From assembly GCA_016213845.1 (NCBI GenBank), contig JACQZN010000005.1, positions 1-36,631 of the forward strand: a DNA stretch of 36,631 nucleotides, read 5' to 3'. The translations under genes were made by a program, and so were the position numbers. A model generated the notes under the pieces. The model had not been told where the DNA came from, made no database searches, and saw only the letters and a list, made by a program, of their open reading frames with translations. The stretch is from Candidatus Wallbacteria bacterium (GTDB taxonomy: Bacteria > Muiribacteriota > UBA6191 > JACPRK01). This document shows, piece by piece, positions 1 to 8,632 of the stretch; position 1 is the first letter of the stretch; each line of letters begins with the position of its first letter.

Positions 1-3000
1 GGTAGGCCCCCAGCAGCCAGACGATCCCCCGCGTGGGCAGGCCGCCTGGCAATAGCAGCGGGGCCACCGCTCCGAGTGCGACAGCTCCCGAGACCGCCAC
101 CATCGGCACGGCGTCTCCGCCCCGGCAGAGCAACTCCCGCACGGGTGCGCCGAACTCGCCGGAATTGAGCCGCAGGTGGCCCGGTTCGATAGCCGGGGAC
201 AGGAACCAGAGATGGCGCAGCTTCTCGGCCGTCGAAGTGTTCTCCGGCCTGGGCATCTGCTCGAAGGCCTGCTGCTTGATCATGAAACGCATGTTCCCCA
301 GGCAGGCGAGGACGAGCGCCGCGAGAGCAAGCTTCCGGTATCCCAGGTCCCGAGCCACCCACTGCAGGGCTCGTGCAAGCCCGAGAGCCGTGATCGCCGC
401 GCAGTTGGCCAGGTAAACGGAGCCATAGAGCAGCTTGCCCCAGTAGACTTCGTAGGAGGAGACGATGGCGAGCTGTGCGGCGAGCATCAGCGCCAGCCAG
501 CGCTCCCGGGCCCCCAGTCGAGTCCAACCCAGGAGCAACGCGAGCCAGGCCGGCGCGAGCAGCGGCATCGTCACGAAGATCCCGTCGGTGTCGCCGAAAG
601 ACTTGCGGCCGAAAAGCAGTCCCACGAATCGCGACAGCGTCCTCCCGAAGCGGTCCTTCGTCACCGCCGTAGTTGTCGACGAACGGCCGGCCCTCGAGCA
701 GAGTCCAGAGCAGAAGCTGGGCCGACAGCCCTAGCAGCGCTCCACCCGCGTATCCGTACAGCGCCGCAATCCCGAGCCGGTGCCGAGCTTGGGCCCCACG
801 TTCGCTCCAGACGAGCCAGGCGCTGTCCATCAACGGCAGCGCCAGGAACGGGAAGTTCTGGTAGCGGGTCTGCACCGCCAGACCTCCCAGCAGGCCAAGC
901 AGCGTCCAGCCGGATGCGGAGCGATCCAGGCGCGTTGTCCACCAGAGTCGCAGGAAAGCGGTCACCAGGAAGAAGGACGGCGCGTGGGTGCTGGCATCCC
1001 AGAAGCTCGTGACCAGCATCAGGTTGGTGCCGAATCCGACGGCCAGCGTGGAGGCCAGCGCCAGCCTGGGGCCGACCGTCTCCCGGACCATGCGGTACGT
1101 CAGTAGCAGCCCCCACGTGACGTACAGGAAGCTACCGGCCCCGACAGCCGCCACGTAGGGCCAGGAAAACCCGTTGGCGGGATAGCTCCAGCCCGCGGCT
1201 GCCAGCGCGTTCCTGAGCGCCACCCCCAGCAGGAAGAACGGAGCGAGCATCACCGAGGCCCCCGTCGGCCCGACCGGCTCCAGCGGATTGGGACTGTAGA
1301 TGCCGTACGAATTGTGGAGCTTGTAGTCGTTCAGCATGTCGAGGTCGCCGTCGAACCACCAGCTCCGCACGTAAGCCAGGTAGCTCATGTTGTCCTCGAG
1401 CAGCATGGGCTGGAAGAAGAGGAAGAACTGGATGGCCATCGCCAGGAGCAGAGCCGGTTCGTGGAGCCTGGGCGGGCCGCGCCAGGCGACCCAGAGAACC
1501 GAGAGCGCGGCCAGGAAAACGAGGGTGGCGGCGGCCAGGAGCGTGGACGGGACTGCCGGGATGTTCGCTGGCAGAGCCATGCCGGTGTTGCCGAGGTCCA
1601 GCGACACGCCCACCAGTTCGTCAGCGACGTGGCTGCTCAGGTCGTTCCAGCAGACCGTCAGGCCGCCGGGAGTTCGGGCCAGCAGGTCCCACGGCAGGCC
1701 GGCCGGTGTGACATGGGCGGGCTCAACTCCTTCCGGCAGTCTCAGCAAGAGCGACGACTTCGCGCCATGGCTGACGAACTGCCGGACCCGCAGCTCCAGT
1801 CTGGGCCGTCCGGAGCCGTCGTAGGGTGTCCGCAGGAGACCGCGGACCAGGGTCTCGATGGTCAGGCGGCGGGTCTGGCCCGGGGCAATCGGCGGAGTAG
1901 GGTTGACGAAGAGCCGCAGGCCGCGGCTCTCCAGGCGGGCACTGGAGCGAAGGAGCCGGTCGGCCTCGTCGGTGACCACGAACGGCGAGCAGGCAAGGAC
2001 CGGGAAGTTGCTGAGGACTTCCACAACGGTGGAGGTGCTCGTGTTGTCGATGGTCAGGCGGCGCTGCCAGCGGCACGAGCCGTCCCGGGCCAGCGTCAGC
2101 ACGTCCATCTGGACATCCGCCTGGCGGCTGCCGCTTCCTCTGCTGAAGGTTGGCTCTCCCAGGCGTCGGCTGCCCTGGAAGGCGTGGGAGATGCCCAGGA
2201 ACAGGCCCAGGAGCACCAGCGCGAGGACTAGCCCGCCCGCAGCCAGGCGCCCCCAGGTCAGGAGGCCGCGAGGAGCTGTTGGAGTCGATCGCTCCACGCA
2301 GTCCGAAAGCGGCGCCACGCGGCATGCCAGCAGCGTCTTGACGGCGATGAAGCCGTCCTTCCATCGCATCTTCTTGCCCTCGGCCACCGTGCGGGGGCGG
2401 TAGTCGATCGGCACTTCCAGGATGTGCTCGCCCGCGCGGCGGAGCTTGGCGGTCAGCTCCGGCTCGATCTCGAATCCGCGGGCGGCCAGCTTGAGGGGTG
2501 CAATCGCGTCGCGCCGCATGACCTTGTAGGCCGTCTCCATGTCGACGACGACCTGGCCATAGAGGACGCTGGTGAGGAGAGCCAGGACGCCGTTGGCGAC
2601 GCGGCTGGTCCAGTGGCTTCCGGGCACGCTCCAGTAGTTTCGGCGACCGTAGACGACCCTGCTCTTGCCCGCCAGGATGGGCTCCAGGAGCTTGGGGTAC
2701 TCGGCGGGGTCGAGCTCGAGATCCGCGTCCTGGAAGAGGATGATGTCGCCGGTTGCCGCCTGGAGACCCATGCGGATGGCGCTGCCCTTGCCGGCGTTGG
2801 CGGTGGCGTAGCGGACCAGGACCCGAGTGCCGTTGCCGTTGGGGAGAGTGGGCTCGAGGCCGTGGAGGAGCTCCGCCGTGCCGTCGGTGGAGCCGTCGTC
2901 GACCACGATGATCTCGCGGTCCATCTCGACGGGCGACGACGAAGCCCGCCGCACGACCTCTTCGATGGTCCGGACCTCGTTGAAGACCGGGATGATGATG

Positions 3001-3011
3001 GAGAGCTTCAA
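1..3011 (-). CDS. GT2 (DPM-synthase-like) fused to polytopic GT-C/GT39-like membrane protein; 3' partial, frameshifted
   Basis: Begins with TTG at 3011, one base after the stop of the deacetylase gene; an in-frame stop at 3027-3029 leaves no other usual start. Residues 1-240 are a dolichyl-phosphate mannose synthase-like GT2 domain: IIIPVFNE at 5-12, VVDDGSTDGT with the Asp pair at 38-39, QDADLELD with DAD at 95-97. Without a stop the frame runs on into a transmembrane helix (about 250-275), an extracytoplasmic beta-rich region (about 276-480) and several membrane helices with the DNMSYLAYVRSWWFDGD segment typical of GT39-like membrane proteins. Between about 730 and 600 coding character moves by one base: the upstream frame gives RPFVDNYGG, and the hydrophobic continuation (KDRFGRTLSRFVGLLFGRKSF and onward) lies in the next frame and stays open to position 1. 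Removing one base near 660 joins them. The likely role is transfer of a polyprenyl-linked sugar in envelope or polysaccharide synthesis (inference from family). The frameshift may be real or an assembly error. Confidence 0.75.
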   Translation of the reverse strand, partial: MKLSIIIPVFNEVRTIEEVVRRASSSPVEMDREIIVVDDGSTDGTAELLHGLEPTLPNGNGTRVLVRYATANAGKGSAIRMGLQAATGDIILFQDADLELDPAEYPKLLEPILAGKSRVVYGRRNYWSVPGSHWTSRVANGVLALLTSVLYGQVVVDMETAYKVMRRDAIAPLKLAARGFEIEPELTAKLRRAGEHILEVPIDYRPRTVAEGKKMRWKDGFIAVKTLLACRVAPLSDCVERSTPTAPRGLLTWGRLAAGGLVLALVLLGLFLGISHAFQGSRRLGEPTFSRGSGSRQADVQMDVLTLARDGSCRWQRRLTIDNTSTSTVVEVLSNFPVLACSPFVVTDEADRLLRSSARLESRGLRLFVNPTPPIAPGQTRRLTIETLVRGLLRTPYDGSGRPRLELRVRQFVSHGAKSSLLLRLPEGVEPAHVTPAGLPWDLLARTPGGLTVCWNDLSSHVADELVGVSLDLGNTGMALPANIPAVPSTLLAAATLVFLAALSVLWVAWRGPPRLHEPALLLAMAIQFFLFFQPMLLEDNMSYLAYVRSWWFDGDLDMLNDYKLHNSYGIYSPNPLEPVGPTGASVMLAPFFLLGVALRNALAAAGWSYPANGFSWPYVAAVGAGSFLYVTWGLLLTYRMVRETVGPRLALASTLAVGFGTNLMLVTSFWDASTHAPSFFLVTAFLRLWWTTRLDRSASGWTLLGLLGGLAVQTRYQNFPFLALPLMDSAWLVWSERGAQARHRLGIAALYGYAGGALLGLSAQLLLWTLLEGRPFVDNYGGDEGPLREDAVAIRGTAFRPQVFRRHRRDLRDDAAARAGLARVAPGLDSTGGPGALAGADARRTARHRLLLRSLLGQAALWLRLPGQLRGDHGSRACTSPAVGGSGPGIPEACSRGARPRLPGEHAFHDQAAGLRADAQAGEHFDGREAAPSLVPVPGYRTGPPAAQFRRVRRTRAGVALPGRRRRADGGGLGSCRTRSGGPAAIARRPAHAGDRLAAGGL

Positions 3012-3012
3012 G

Positions 3013-3849
3013 TCAGGCGGCGGAGTTCACTTGTGGGAAGACCTCTTCGATCGGGGCGAAGCTCCATCGCCCGAGAATGCTCTCCAGGACCCGGGCGGTG
3101 CGCGACAGGTTCAGATAGTGGATCGCGGTGGACATCGGCCCCATCCAGACGCGCGGCTGTCCGGTATCGAGCTCCCATGGATGCAGGTAGAGCACGGCGG
3201 GACGGCCCAGGCTGGCGAGGCGATCGATGCCCCAGTTGAGCCACGAGAAGGGTAGCAGACGCCAGTAGATTCCGCCGGCGATCGGCAGCCGCAGCGGGCC
3301 CAGCTCTACAGCGGACGGCGGAACTTCATGGAGACCTCCGGGGAGGCGATGGACCTCGAGGGGGGCTCCGGATACGCCGTAGAAGGGGTTCCAGACGGGG
3401 AAGAGGCTGCTGTCGTAGGTGAAGCCTGCCTCCTGGATGACGGCCTGCGCCCAGGCGGTGCGGCTTCGGAGTGAGAACCACGGGGCGCGAAATCCGAGCA
3501 CCGGCTGGCCCGAGAGATCCTGGAGCAGCTTGCGGCTTTCGGTCAGATGGCGTGCGAGCAGCGCGGGGTTGGAATCGTCGAGGCATCGGTGCTCCCAGCC
3601 GTGGGAGCCGACGCGGTGGCCGGCGGCAGCGATTCTGCGGACGACCGCGGGTGTCCTGGAGGCGACGGTCCCGAGCACGAAGCAGGTTGCCTTCGCCCGG
3701 TGCCGCTCGAGCAACTCGAGCAGGAGATCGGAGGCCTGCTCGATGCGCGACTCGGTGCCTTGTAGACGGGCGGGGAGACCCTGTCGACCGAAGGCCTCGT
3801 TCCAGTCCTCGACGTCGACGGACAGCGCGTGCTGGCGAGGAACGGTCAA
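3013..3849 (-). CDS. XrtA/PEP-CTERM-associated polysaccharide deacetylase
   Basis: A 278-residue protein starting at TTG 3849, the only usual start after the in-frame stop at 3901. It is a carbohydrate esterase family 4 (NodB-fold) enzyme of the kind found in exosortase A/PEP-CTERM loci. SVDVEDW near residues 10-16 supplies the catalytic and metal-ligand Asp motif, HRVGSHGWEHR near 78-88 the HxxxH metal site, GFRAPWFS near 119-126 the RxPW motif and YLHPWELD near 222-229 the C-terminal His motif. YDSSLFP and GGIYWRLLP are also characteristic of this subfamily. No signal peptide is visible, as is usual for the group. Known relatives deacetylate polysaccharide during export. The next gene starts one base after its stop, so the two are translationally coupled. 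No exosortase is present in this window. Confidence 0.88.
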   Translation of the reverse strand: MTVPRQHALSVDVEDWNEAFGRQGLPARLQGTESRIEQASDLLLELLERHRAKATCFVLGTVASRTPAVVRRIAAAGHRVGSHGWEHRCLDDSNPALLARHLTESRKLLQDLSGQPVLGFRAPWFSLRSRTAWAQAVIQEAGFTYDSSLFPVWNPFYGVSGAPLEVHRLPGGLHEVPPSAVELGPLRLPIAGGIYWRLLPFSWLNWGIDRLASLGRPAVLYLHPWELDTGQPRVWMGPMSTAIHYLNLSRTARVLESILGRWSFAPIEEVFPQVNSAA

Positions 3850-3900
3850 GGGGGCGAGGGTGGCGCGCCGCCGGGCGATTCCGGCGGCGCGCGGACCGGT

Positions 3901-5703
3901 TCAGTTGATGAGATGGACCTTGGCGCTGTCGCCGGTGTCGGCCTCCACGACCTGGACGCATCCGCCCAGATCCTCGTCGTAGTGGAAGCCGATGTTCCCC
4001 TGGAGCTGGATCTCTTCAGCCATGATGCGGCCGTGGTACTGGCTCACACCGTTGGTGTTGACGTTGTAGCCGGGGGCGTAGATGTCCATGAAGACGGTGG
4101 AGTTGCCGGCGAACTTGATGCTGTGGGCCGAGCCGTTGCTGTGGCCCGGGCCGTCGTCGCAGGGGCCGGCTTCGGAGTGGTGGTAGTGGCCGTCGGCGTG
4201 GCCGCCGGGAAGGCCGTCGTCGTGGCCGTCGTGGGAGCCGCCTCCGCCGTCGCCGTGCTCGCCGCCGCCGTCAGCCAGATTGATGGCGCCGGGCCGCATC
4301 CACGCCGGCACTTCGGGATTGGGCATGACGCCCAGGGTTCCGAGGAGCTGCCACTGAGAGCCGGAGCCGGGCAGGGCGCCCAGCTGAGTGGGCTCCTGAC
4401 CAAAGAGACGCTTCAGGCCGGGCAGCATTGCATCGTGATGGCCGTGGCCGCCCCGGTGGCCCACGCCGGAGGACTGGCAACCCACGCAGCACTGGGTGCA
4501 GCCGTTGATGCCCGTGAGCTTGAGCCAGCCCGGGCGCATCGGCTGGATGTCGCTGGTGATGTCGCCGTTGAACTTGGCGTCGCCGTCGAGCGTGATCTCG
4601 ACGGGGCCCGCAGTAGCCGGGTTCCCGATAATCCGGAGCTTCGAGGCCCCGGCCATGTCGATCTCCTTGAAGTAGTACTTCTTGCCTGCGGTGAGGAGGA
4701 TCTCCTTGTTGGAGCCGGTCTGCTTGAGCTGGAAATTCGGCGGCAGCAGGGCATCGCCATCGAAGCCTCCGGAAACGGTGCCGTTGTCATTGGAGGTCGC
4801 CGAGGCAGAGCCGATCGCGGGGTCCAGGTTGAAGTCGGAGACTGTTTCGATCACGACGCCGTCGGTGACCAGATCGCTATCGCCGTTGAAGTACTCCGTG
4901 GTGACGCGGCCGTCGACGAGTCCCGAGCCGACGATCTCGGTGTCCAGGCTCGACTGGGTGTCGCCGTGGTAGCAGAAGCTGCCGGTCAGGTCGACCAGGC
5001 GGTTGCTCATGCCGAGCAGGTTGCGGCGGGCGTAGAGGCTTTCGCCGTGGCCGCCGTGGCCGCCGTGGCTGAGGTGGCCGTGGGAGCCGGAGCCGCTGCC
5101 GTCGTGGCCGCCGTCGTCGTCGCCGTGGGAACCGGAACCCGAAGAGCTGCCGCAGCCCGGGTTCACGGCCTGGCTGGCGTAGCTTCCCAGGCCCGACCTG
5201 TAGCTGTCCACCAGGGGATTCCCCTGAACCTGCAACCGGACGCAGCCGAAGAGGCCGAGGTTGCCGGGGCAATCGGGGTTGATCTTCTTGTTGATGAACC
5301 CTCGAACGGCGATCGCCTCGAGGCCGACATTGACGGTCCCGATTCCGATCAGGTTCATCATCATGGTCTTGAGCGGATTCGGCGCGTTCAAGATCAGCTT
5401 GACGACGTCGCCCTCGGTGTTGGACTCGGTGCGCCGCGTGTAGAACGGCGTGGGGAGGCCGTTAGCTGCCTCCAGCCGATTGACCTGATCTTCGATGTAG
5501 GCGATCTGCTGATCGTGGGTGAGGGCGCGATCGGTGCTCCCCAGGACGATGAGCGCGATGATGTCCTCGGTGAGCTGGCCCATGCCCTTCTGTGTGTAGA
5601 GGTAGCCCGCGTCCAGAGCCAAGCCCATGCAGAGCATGATCGTGAACATCGCGATGGCGTAGAGGACGATGGCGACGCCGCCGCGGTTTTGACGTCTGTA
5701 CAT
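3901..5703 (-). CDS. TadG-like surface/pilus-associated protein with Cys/His-rich inserts (tadG-1)
   Basis: The ATG at 5703 is chosen because a perfect AAGGAGG lies seven bases upstream, giving 600 residues. The N-terminus is a basic stretch then one membrane helix (about 9-33) followed by the DAGYLYTQKG segment of Tad-type pseudopilin/TadG proteins; it is exposed outside the cytoplasm. Residues 184-221 are a Gly/Ser/His/Asp linker. Residues 401-525 are a second insert with GCTQCCVGCQ, then runs of His and a PAWMRPGAINLAD segment (466-478). This insert splits the C-terminal beta-domain, which ends with IYAPGYN (541-547), a G/Y/HGR region and FHYDEDLGG, as in C-terminal domains of PilX/TadG-like proteins. 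The Cys and His clusters look suited to metal binding (inference). It is paralogous to the gene at 10470-12404. A strong sigma-54 promoter lies 71 bases upstream. Function unknown beyond a surface or pilus-accessory role. Confidence 0.8.
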   Translation of the reverse strand: MYRRQNRGGVAIVLYAIAMFTIMLCMGLALDAGYLYTQKGMGQLTEDIIALIVLGSTDRALTHDQQIAYIEDQVNRLEAANGLPTPFYTRRTESNTEGDVVKLILNAPNPLKTMMMNLIGIGTVNVGLEAIAVRGFINKKINPDCPGNLGLFGCVRLQVQGNPLVDSYRSGLGSYASQAVNPGCGSSSGSGSHGDDDGGHDGSGSGSHGHLSHGGHGGHGESLYARRNLLGMSNRLVDLTGSFCYHGDTQSSLDTEIVGSGLVDGRVTTEYFNGDSDLVTDGVVIETVSDFNLDPAIGSASATSNDNGTVSGGFDGDALLPPNFQLKQTGSNKEILLTAGKKYYFKEIDMAGASKLRIIGNPATAGPVEITLDGDAKFNGDITSDIQPMRPGWLKLTGINGCTQCCVGCQSSGVGHRGGHGHHDAMLPGLKRLFGQEPTQLGALPGSGSQWQLLGTLGVMPNPEVPAWMRPGAINLADGGGEHGDGGGGSHDGHDDGLPGGHADGHYHHSEAGPCDDGPGHSNGSAHSIKFAGNSTVFMDIYAPGYNVNTNGVSQYHGRIMAEEIQLQGNIGFHYDEDLGGCVQVVEADTGDSAKVHLIN

Positions 5704-5710
5704 GGTGCTA

Positions 5711-5717
5711 CCTCCTT
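5711..5717 (-). promoter_or_regulatory. Shine-Dalgarno of tadG-1
   Basis: AAGGAGG lies seven bases before the ATG at 5703. It fixes the start of tadG-1 and argues against the longer reading frame that begins near 5871, whose first 56 codons have no signal-like or pilin-like character. Confidence 0.85.
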
Positions 5718-5773
5718 GGTGCGACCGGTTGGGAGTGCCGGCGCCTGGAACGCTGGCTTGCAGAGACCAATTA

Positions 5774-5789
5774 AGCAATGATTGGGCCA
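5774..5789 (-). promoter_or_regulatory. sigma-54 promoter of tadG-1
   Basis: On the minus strand TGGCCCAATCATTGCT matches the -24/-12 consensus TGGCAC-N5-TTGCW, with the invariant GG and GC at exactly the required spacing. The predicted transcript start is near 5763, giving a leader of about 60 bases that contains the perfect Shine-Dalgarno. About 60 bases further upstream is a short dyad (GGTAA-AA-TTACC on the plus strand, 5851-5862) that could be part of an activator site, but this is weak. Confidence 0.72.
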
Positions 5790-5920
5790 AATGAAGAGGT
5801 GGGTCTGGCGCCTCGGAGAGGGACGGAGGGAGAGTTCGGTCGATCGTGTGCGGTAAAATTACCTCAATCACTCAGGAACTTCGACCCGTCATGCGGAAAT
5901 CGACCCCAGTCGTCATGACG

Positions 5921-6280
5921 TCAGATTCCGGATAGACCCGGAACGCAGTACGCCTTGACGCGTGACTTGATCAGGATCGTCTCTCCGAACGGGATCATGA
6001 CCGGCATGATCCAGTAGTGGACGTGTTCCACCGTGAGCGTGCGTACCGTCCGGGCAGGTGCTCCGAACTCCATCGAGTTGGGCGTCTCCACGAGCGTGAC
6101 CTCTGCGTCGAGAATCGGCATGATCGAGCCGTGGGAGGACTTCACGATGTTTCTCAGTTGCGTCAGGTCGTAGATCGGAGCGCCCGACGAGTGGGCCTGG
6201 ACCATCGCGCGAGCGCCCTCGCGGCACGCCGCCTGGGTCGCAACGTGATCGTAGAACAGAAATCCGAAGTCGACGATCAC
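5921..6280 (-). CDS. TadE-like pseudopilin, N-terminally truncated (tadE-1)
   Basis: GTG at 6280 gives 119 residues starting MIVDFGFLFYDHV. This corresponds to the middle of the N-terminal membrane helix of the other TadE-like proteins here (IIDFGFYLYDY and similar). The expected start, a basic segment, GQ and a Glu five residues after the processing Gly, is missing: the open frame upstream reads GHNIAFARLIIAV and enters the end of the ygfK-like gene with no good start codon. The rest is intact and family-typical: HGSIMP (50-55), HVHYWIMP (86-93) and a terminal VPGLSGI. It sits between ygfK and tadG-1, with 217 bases to the latter. Either the 5' end was deleted, leaving a decaying gene, or it starts at a rare codon such as ATT 6307. 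Without the cleavage motif it should not be processed by a prepilin peptidase. Confidence 0.6.
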   Translation of the reverse strand: MIVDFGFLFYDHVATQAACREGARAMVQAHSSGAPIYDLTQLRNIVKSSHGSIMPILDAEVTLVETPNSMEFGAPARTVRTLTVEHVHYWIMPVMIPFGETILIKSRVKAYCVPGLSGI

Positions 6281-6327
6281 CGCGATGATCAGCCGGGCAA
6301 ATGCAATGTTGTGGCCAACCCCTCCGG

Positions 6328-8556
6328 TCAGCCTCGGGCGGGAGCCACTGCGGAGTTCACGTAGTTGACCCGGCGCGGATCTGTCACGCCCTCCAGCACG
6401 GCTTTCATGATGTGGTACCGGCTCATGTCGAGCTGGTGGCCGGCCTGCGCTCCCGGTGCGACACGGGTCTCCGAGACTTTGCCCTCCGCCAGCGCCACGG
6501 TCACTCCCAGCGTGTCGTCCGAGAACCGGGCCAGTCCGGCGCCCGGCTCGAGCTCGAGCAGGTACTCCCGGCCGTCGATTCGCCCGTACATCCTCTGCGC
6601 AGACGTTGCGGTATCGGCCACGTAGAAGCCGTCGCGATCGGCGTGGCGACGCCAGGCCTCCAGGCTTCCGAAGAAGCGCGGCTTCACGATGTAGGGCCCC
6701 CCATCCTCCGGGCAGAACGTATCGCAGTTACCGCACTCGTTGCAGAAGTCGCTGAAGTTGGCTATCTGGTGGGCCTTTTCGAGCCGGAACGTGAAGATCC
6801 CGACTTCTTCGACGCCTTCCGGTCCCACTCTCAGGTTCCGGTACTGCGCCTCGACCGGTCCCACCTCGTAGCTGAAGTTCGCGTCGTTCGGACATACCGG
6901 GATGCACTTGTCGCAGTTGATGCAGTCGAACAGATGGAGCCGCGAGCCGATCTTCCTCGGCAGGGCCGTGTTCAGCGCCTTCCTGTAGCGCGGATCGGCC
7001 TGCGTCCGGGCGACGATCGGGCGCATGTTGGCCAGTGACGCCTGCCGCGCGGCGCGGTCGCGTAAACTCTGGAGCGCTGGCTGGACCGAGTCGCGCCAGG
7101 CCTCGGCCGGCACCAATGGCTCCAGGGCCGCCCGCGCATCCTCCAGCGGTCCTGTCAGGTTCACGCTGGCCGAGTCGAGCGCCTCGCAGAGTCTATTCTT
7201 CAGCGTCTCCACGACGCTCTTCGCCGCCACCGCATCCTTCGTCGCCGCCCTTCCTTGCTCCGGCCCGAGCCAACGAGCAAGCTCGTCCACACACGACTGG
7301 AGCGCTCGCTTCCCCTCTCCCTCCGCCTTCAAGATGAAGTCCTGCACGTTCCGGACGCCGGCCGCCTTCATCCGTCGCTCCAGCTCGCAAAGGTATCCCG
7401 ACAATCGCCCGTATCCGCCCGTCTTGAGGAGGTCGGTGCAGGTCGTGATCGGGGTGAACCCGCACGCCACGGCATCCGTGAAGTTGGTCCGGTCGATCCC
7501 GGCGCTGAAGCTGACCGGCAGATCGAATCCCAGGGCCTGCCGGAAGACCTCGGCCAGGGTAAGGCTGATCACGTGGAGGGGTGGGCCGGACAGGTACATC
7601 ACCGGCTCGGAGAAGACCTTCCCTCTGTTCTCCACGACCAGCGTGTTCGTGAACTTCACGCCGACGGTCCGGCCAACCTTTGCGGCGTCTGCGGCCAGCC
7701 GGCGAACCATATCGAGGGCGTCGGCGAACTGCAGGTCCTTGTCGAACGCGTCCTGGGGCGTGAGGATGTCGGTGTAGCCTAGGATCTCGTGGAGCAGGTG
7801 ATCGACCCTGGGCTTGCCCAGCAGGGTCGGATTGAGCTTGATGACGGTGTCAATTCCGAGGTCGAAAACGAGATAGCGGACGATCTTCTCGATCTCGTCG
7901 GCCGGGCAGCCATGGAAAGTGGAGAGCGTCAGGGTGTCCGCGACCCGAGTGGCAAAGGGGTGATCTCGGAAGTGGGCCCACTCGGTAGGGATGTGTGCGC
8001 GTTGCTCATCGACGATCGCGTTCGCGTCCAGAAGGCTCCGAATCCAGCCTGTAACTTCGGGGGACTGGATGCCCTTCAGGTCGTAGCCGACCGACATGTC
8101 GAAGACGGTCGCGTGTTTGTCCTCTGCGGGGCGGGGCCCCAGGGTGCCGGCGGTCCGCAGGAGGTCGAGGATCATCGAGGCCTTCACGTACTCCCGGAGC
8201 GAATCGGCCAGTCGCAACTCCTGGGACCATTCGACGTTGTAGCCGACGTTGCCTGCCGAGATGCAGGGACGAGGGATCTGAAGCCGGTCGTTGATCTGAA
8301 CGGTCTTCAGCTCCACCACGCGGGCGCCCGCGAGCCAGGCGAGAACGATGTTTTGCGCAAGCTGGCTCTGCGGTCCGGCGGCTGGCCCGACCGGAGTCGC
8401 CGCGGGGCGCCCCAGGAATCGGATTGACGTGTCGAGCCCGGCGTCCCCTCGATAGAAGTGTTTCGACTTCAGGTCGAAGAGCGAGTCCTGTGCTGAGAGC
8501 TCGCGGTGGATGCGGGTGAGCAGCGTGCCCAGCGAGGCGGGGTACAACTCGGCCAT
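6328..8556 (-). CDS. ygfK: YgfK-like iron-sulfur oxidoreductase, short form
   Basis: A 742-residue protein; ATG 8556 is preceded by GGGAGGAA. It resembles the putative selenate reductase/glutamate-synthase-like subunit YgfK and the dihydropyrimidine-dehydrogenase-type TIM barrel: TLSTFHGCPADEIEKIV, VIKLNPTLLGK, VGVKFTNTLVVENRG and FSAGIDRTNFTDAVACGF all fall in the first 380 residues. Two [4Fe-4S] motifs follow: CINCDKCIPVCPN (about 555-567) and CNECGNCDTFCPEDGG (about 615-630). E. coli YgfK is about 1030 residues and carries a glutamate-synthase-small-subunit-like FAD/NAD(P) region; here I see no GxGxxG motif, so this is a reduced form that would need a separate electron donor. The substrate is unknown; related proteins are linked to purine or selenium metabolism. 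It is divergent from the FemAB gene. Confidence 0.8.
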   Translation of the reverse strand: MAELYPASLGTLLTRIHRELSAQDSLFDLKSKHFYRGDAGLDTSIRFLGRPAATPVGPAAGPQSQLAQNIVLAWLAGARVVELKTVQINDRLQIPRPCISAGNVGYNVEWSQELRLADSLREYVKASMILDLLRTAGTLGPRPAEDKHATVFDMSVGYDLKGIQSPEVTGWIRSLLDANAIVDEQRAHIPTEWAHFRDHPFATRVADTLTLSTFHGCPADEIEKIVRYLVFDLGIDTVIKLNPTLLGKPRVDHLLHEILGYTDILTPQDAFDKDLQFADALDMVRRLAADAAKVGRTVGVKFTNTLVVENRGKVFSEPVMYLSGPPLHVISLTLAEVFRQALGFDLPVSFSAGIDRTNFTDAVACGFTPITTCTDLLKTGGYGRLSGYLCELERRMKAAGVRNVQDFILKAEGEGKRALQSCVDELARWLGPEQGRAATKDAVAAKSVVETLKNRLCEALDSASVNLTGPLEDARAALEPLVPAEAWRDSVQPALQSLRDRAARQASLANMRPIVARTQADPRYRKALNTALPRKIGSRLHLFDCINCDKCIPVCPNDANFSYEVGPVEAQYRNLRVGPEGVEEVGIFTFRLEKAHQIANFSDFCNECGNCDTFCPEDGGPYIVKPRFFGSLEAWRRHADRDGFYVADTATSAQRMYGRIDGREYLLELEPGAGLARFSDDTLGVTVALAEGKVSETRVAPGAQAGHQLDMSRYHIMKAVLEGVTDPRRVNYVNSAVAPARG

Positions 8557-8565
8557 CGGTTCCTC

Positions 8566-8588
8566 CCGGCCGCTGCTGGAGCGGCCGG
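8566..8588. other. Perfect 9-bp hairpin between divergent ygfK and femAB-like genes
   Basis: CCGGCCGCT and AGCGGCCGG are separated by five bases (GCTGG). The stem ends next to the ygfK Shine-Dalgarno. It could be a 5' leader hairpin or an operator for the divergent pair. It lacks a T-run, so it is not a typical terminator. Confidence 0.45.
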
Positions 8589-8620
8589 CCTCATCTTAAC
8601 AGTCGCGGCGGGCCGGCGAC

Positions 8621-8626
8621 TATACT
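8621..8626 (+). promoter_or_regulatory. -10 element of femAB-like gene, probably leaderless
   Basis: TATACT lies six bases before the ATG at 8633, the distance expected if transcription starts at the start codon itself. No convincing -35 element is visible. Confidence 0.4.
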
Positions 8627-8632
8627 GCGGGC

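Noticed and set aside
176..3239. Several plus-strand frames of 180-305 codons
   Set aside because: They are antisense to the GT2 fusion gene, whose frame shows a DPM-synthase domain and membrane helices.
3829..5781. Long plus-strand open frame, Ala/Val/Gly-rich, opposite tadG-1
   Set aside because: It is antisense to a gene with a perfect Shine-Dalgarno, sigma-54 promoter and a clear paralogue; the composition is that of a mirror frame in G+C-rich coding DNA.
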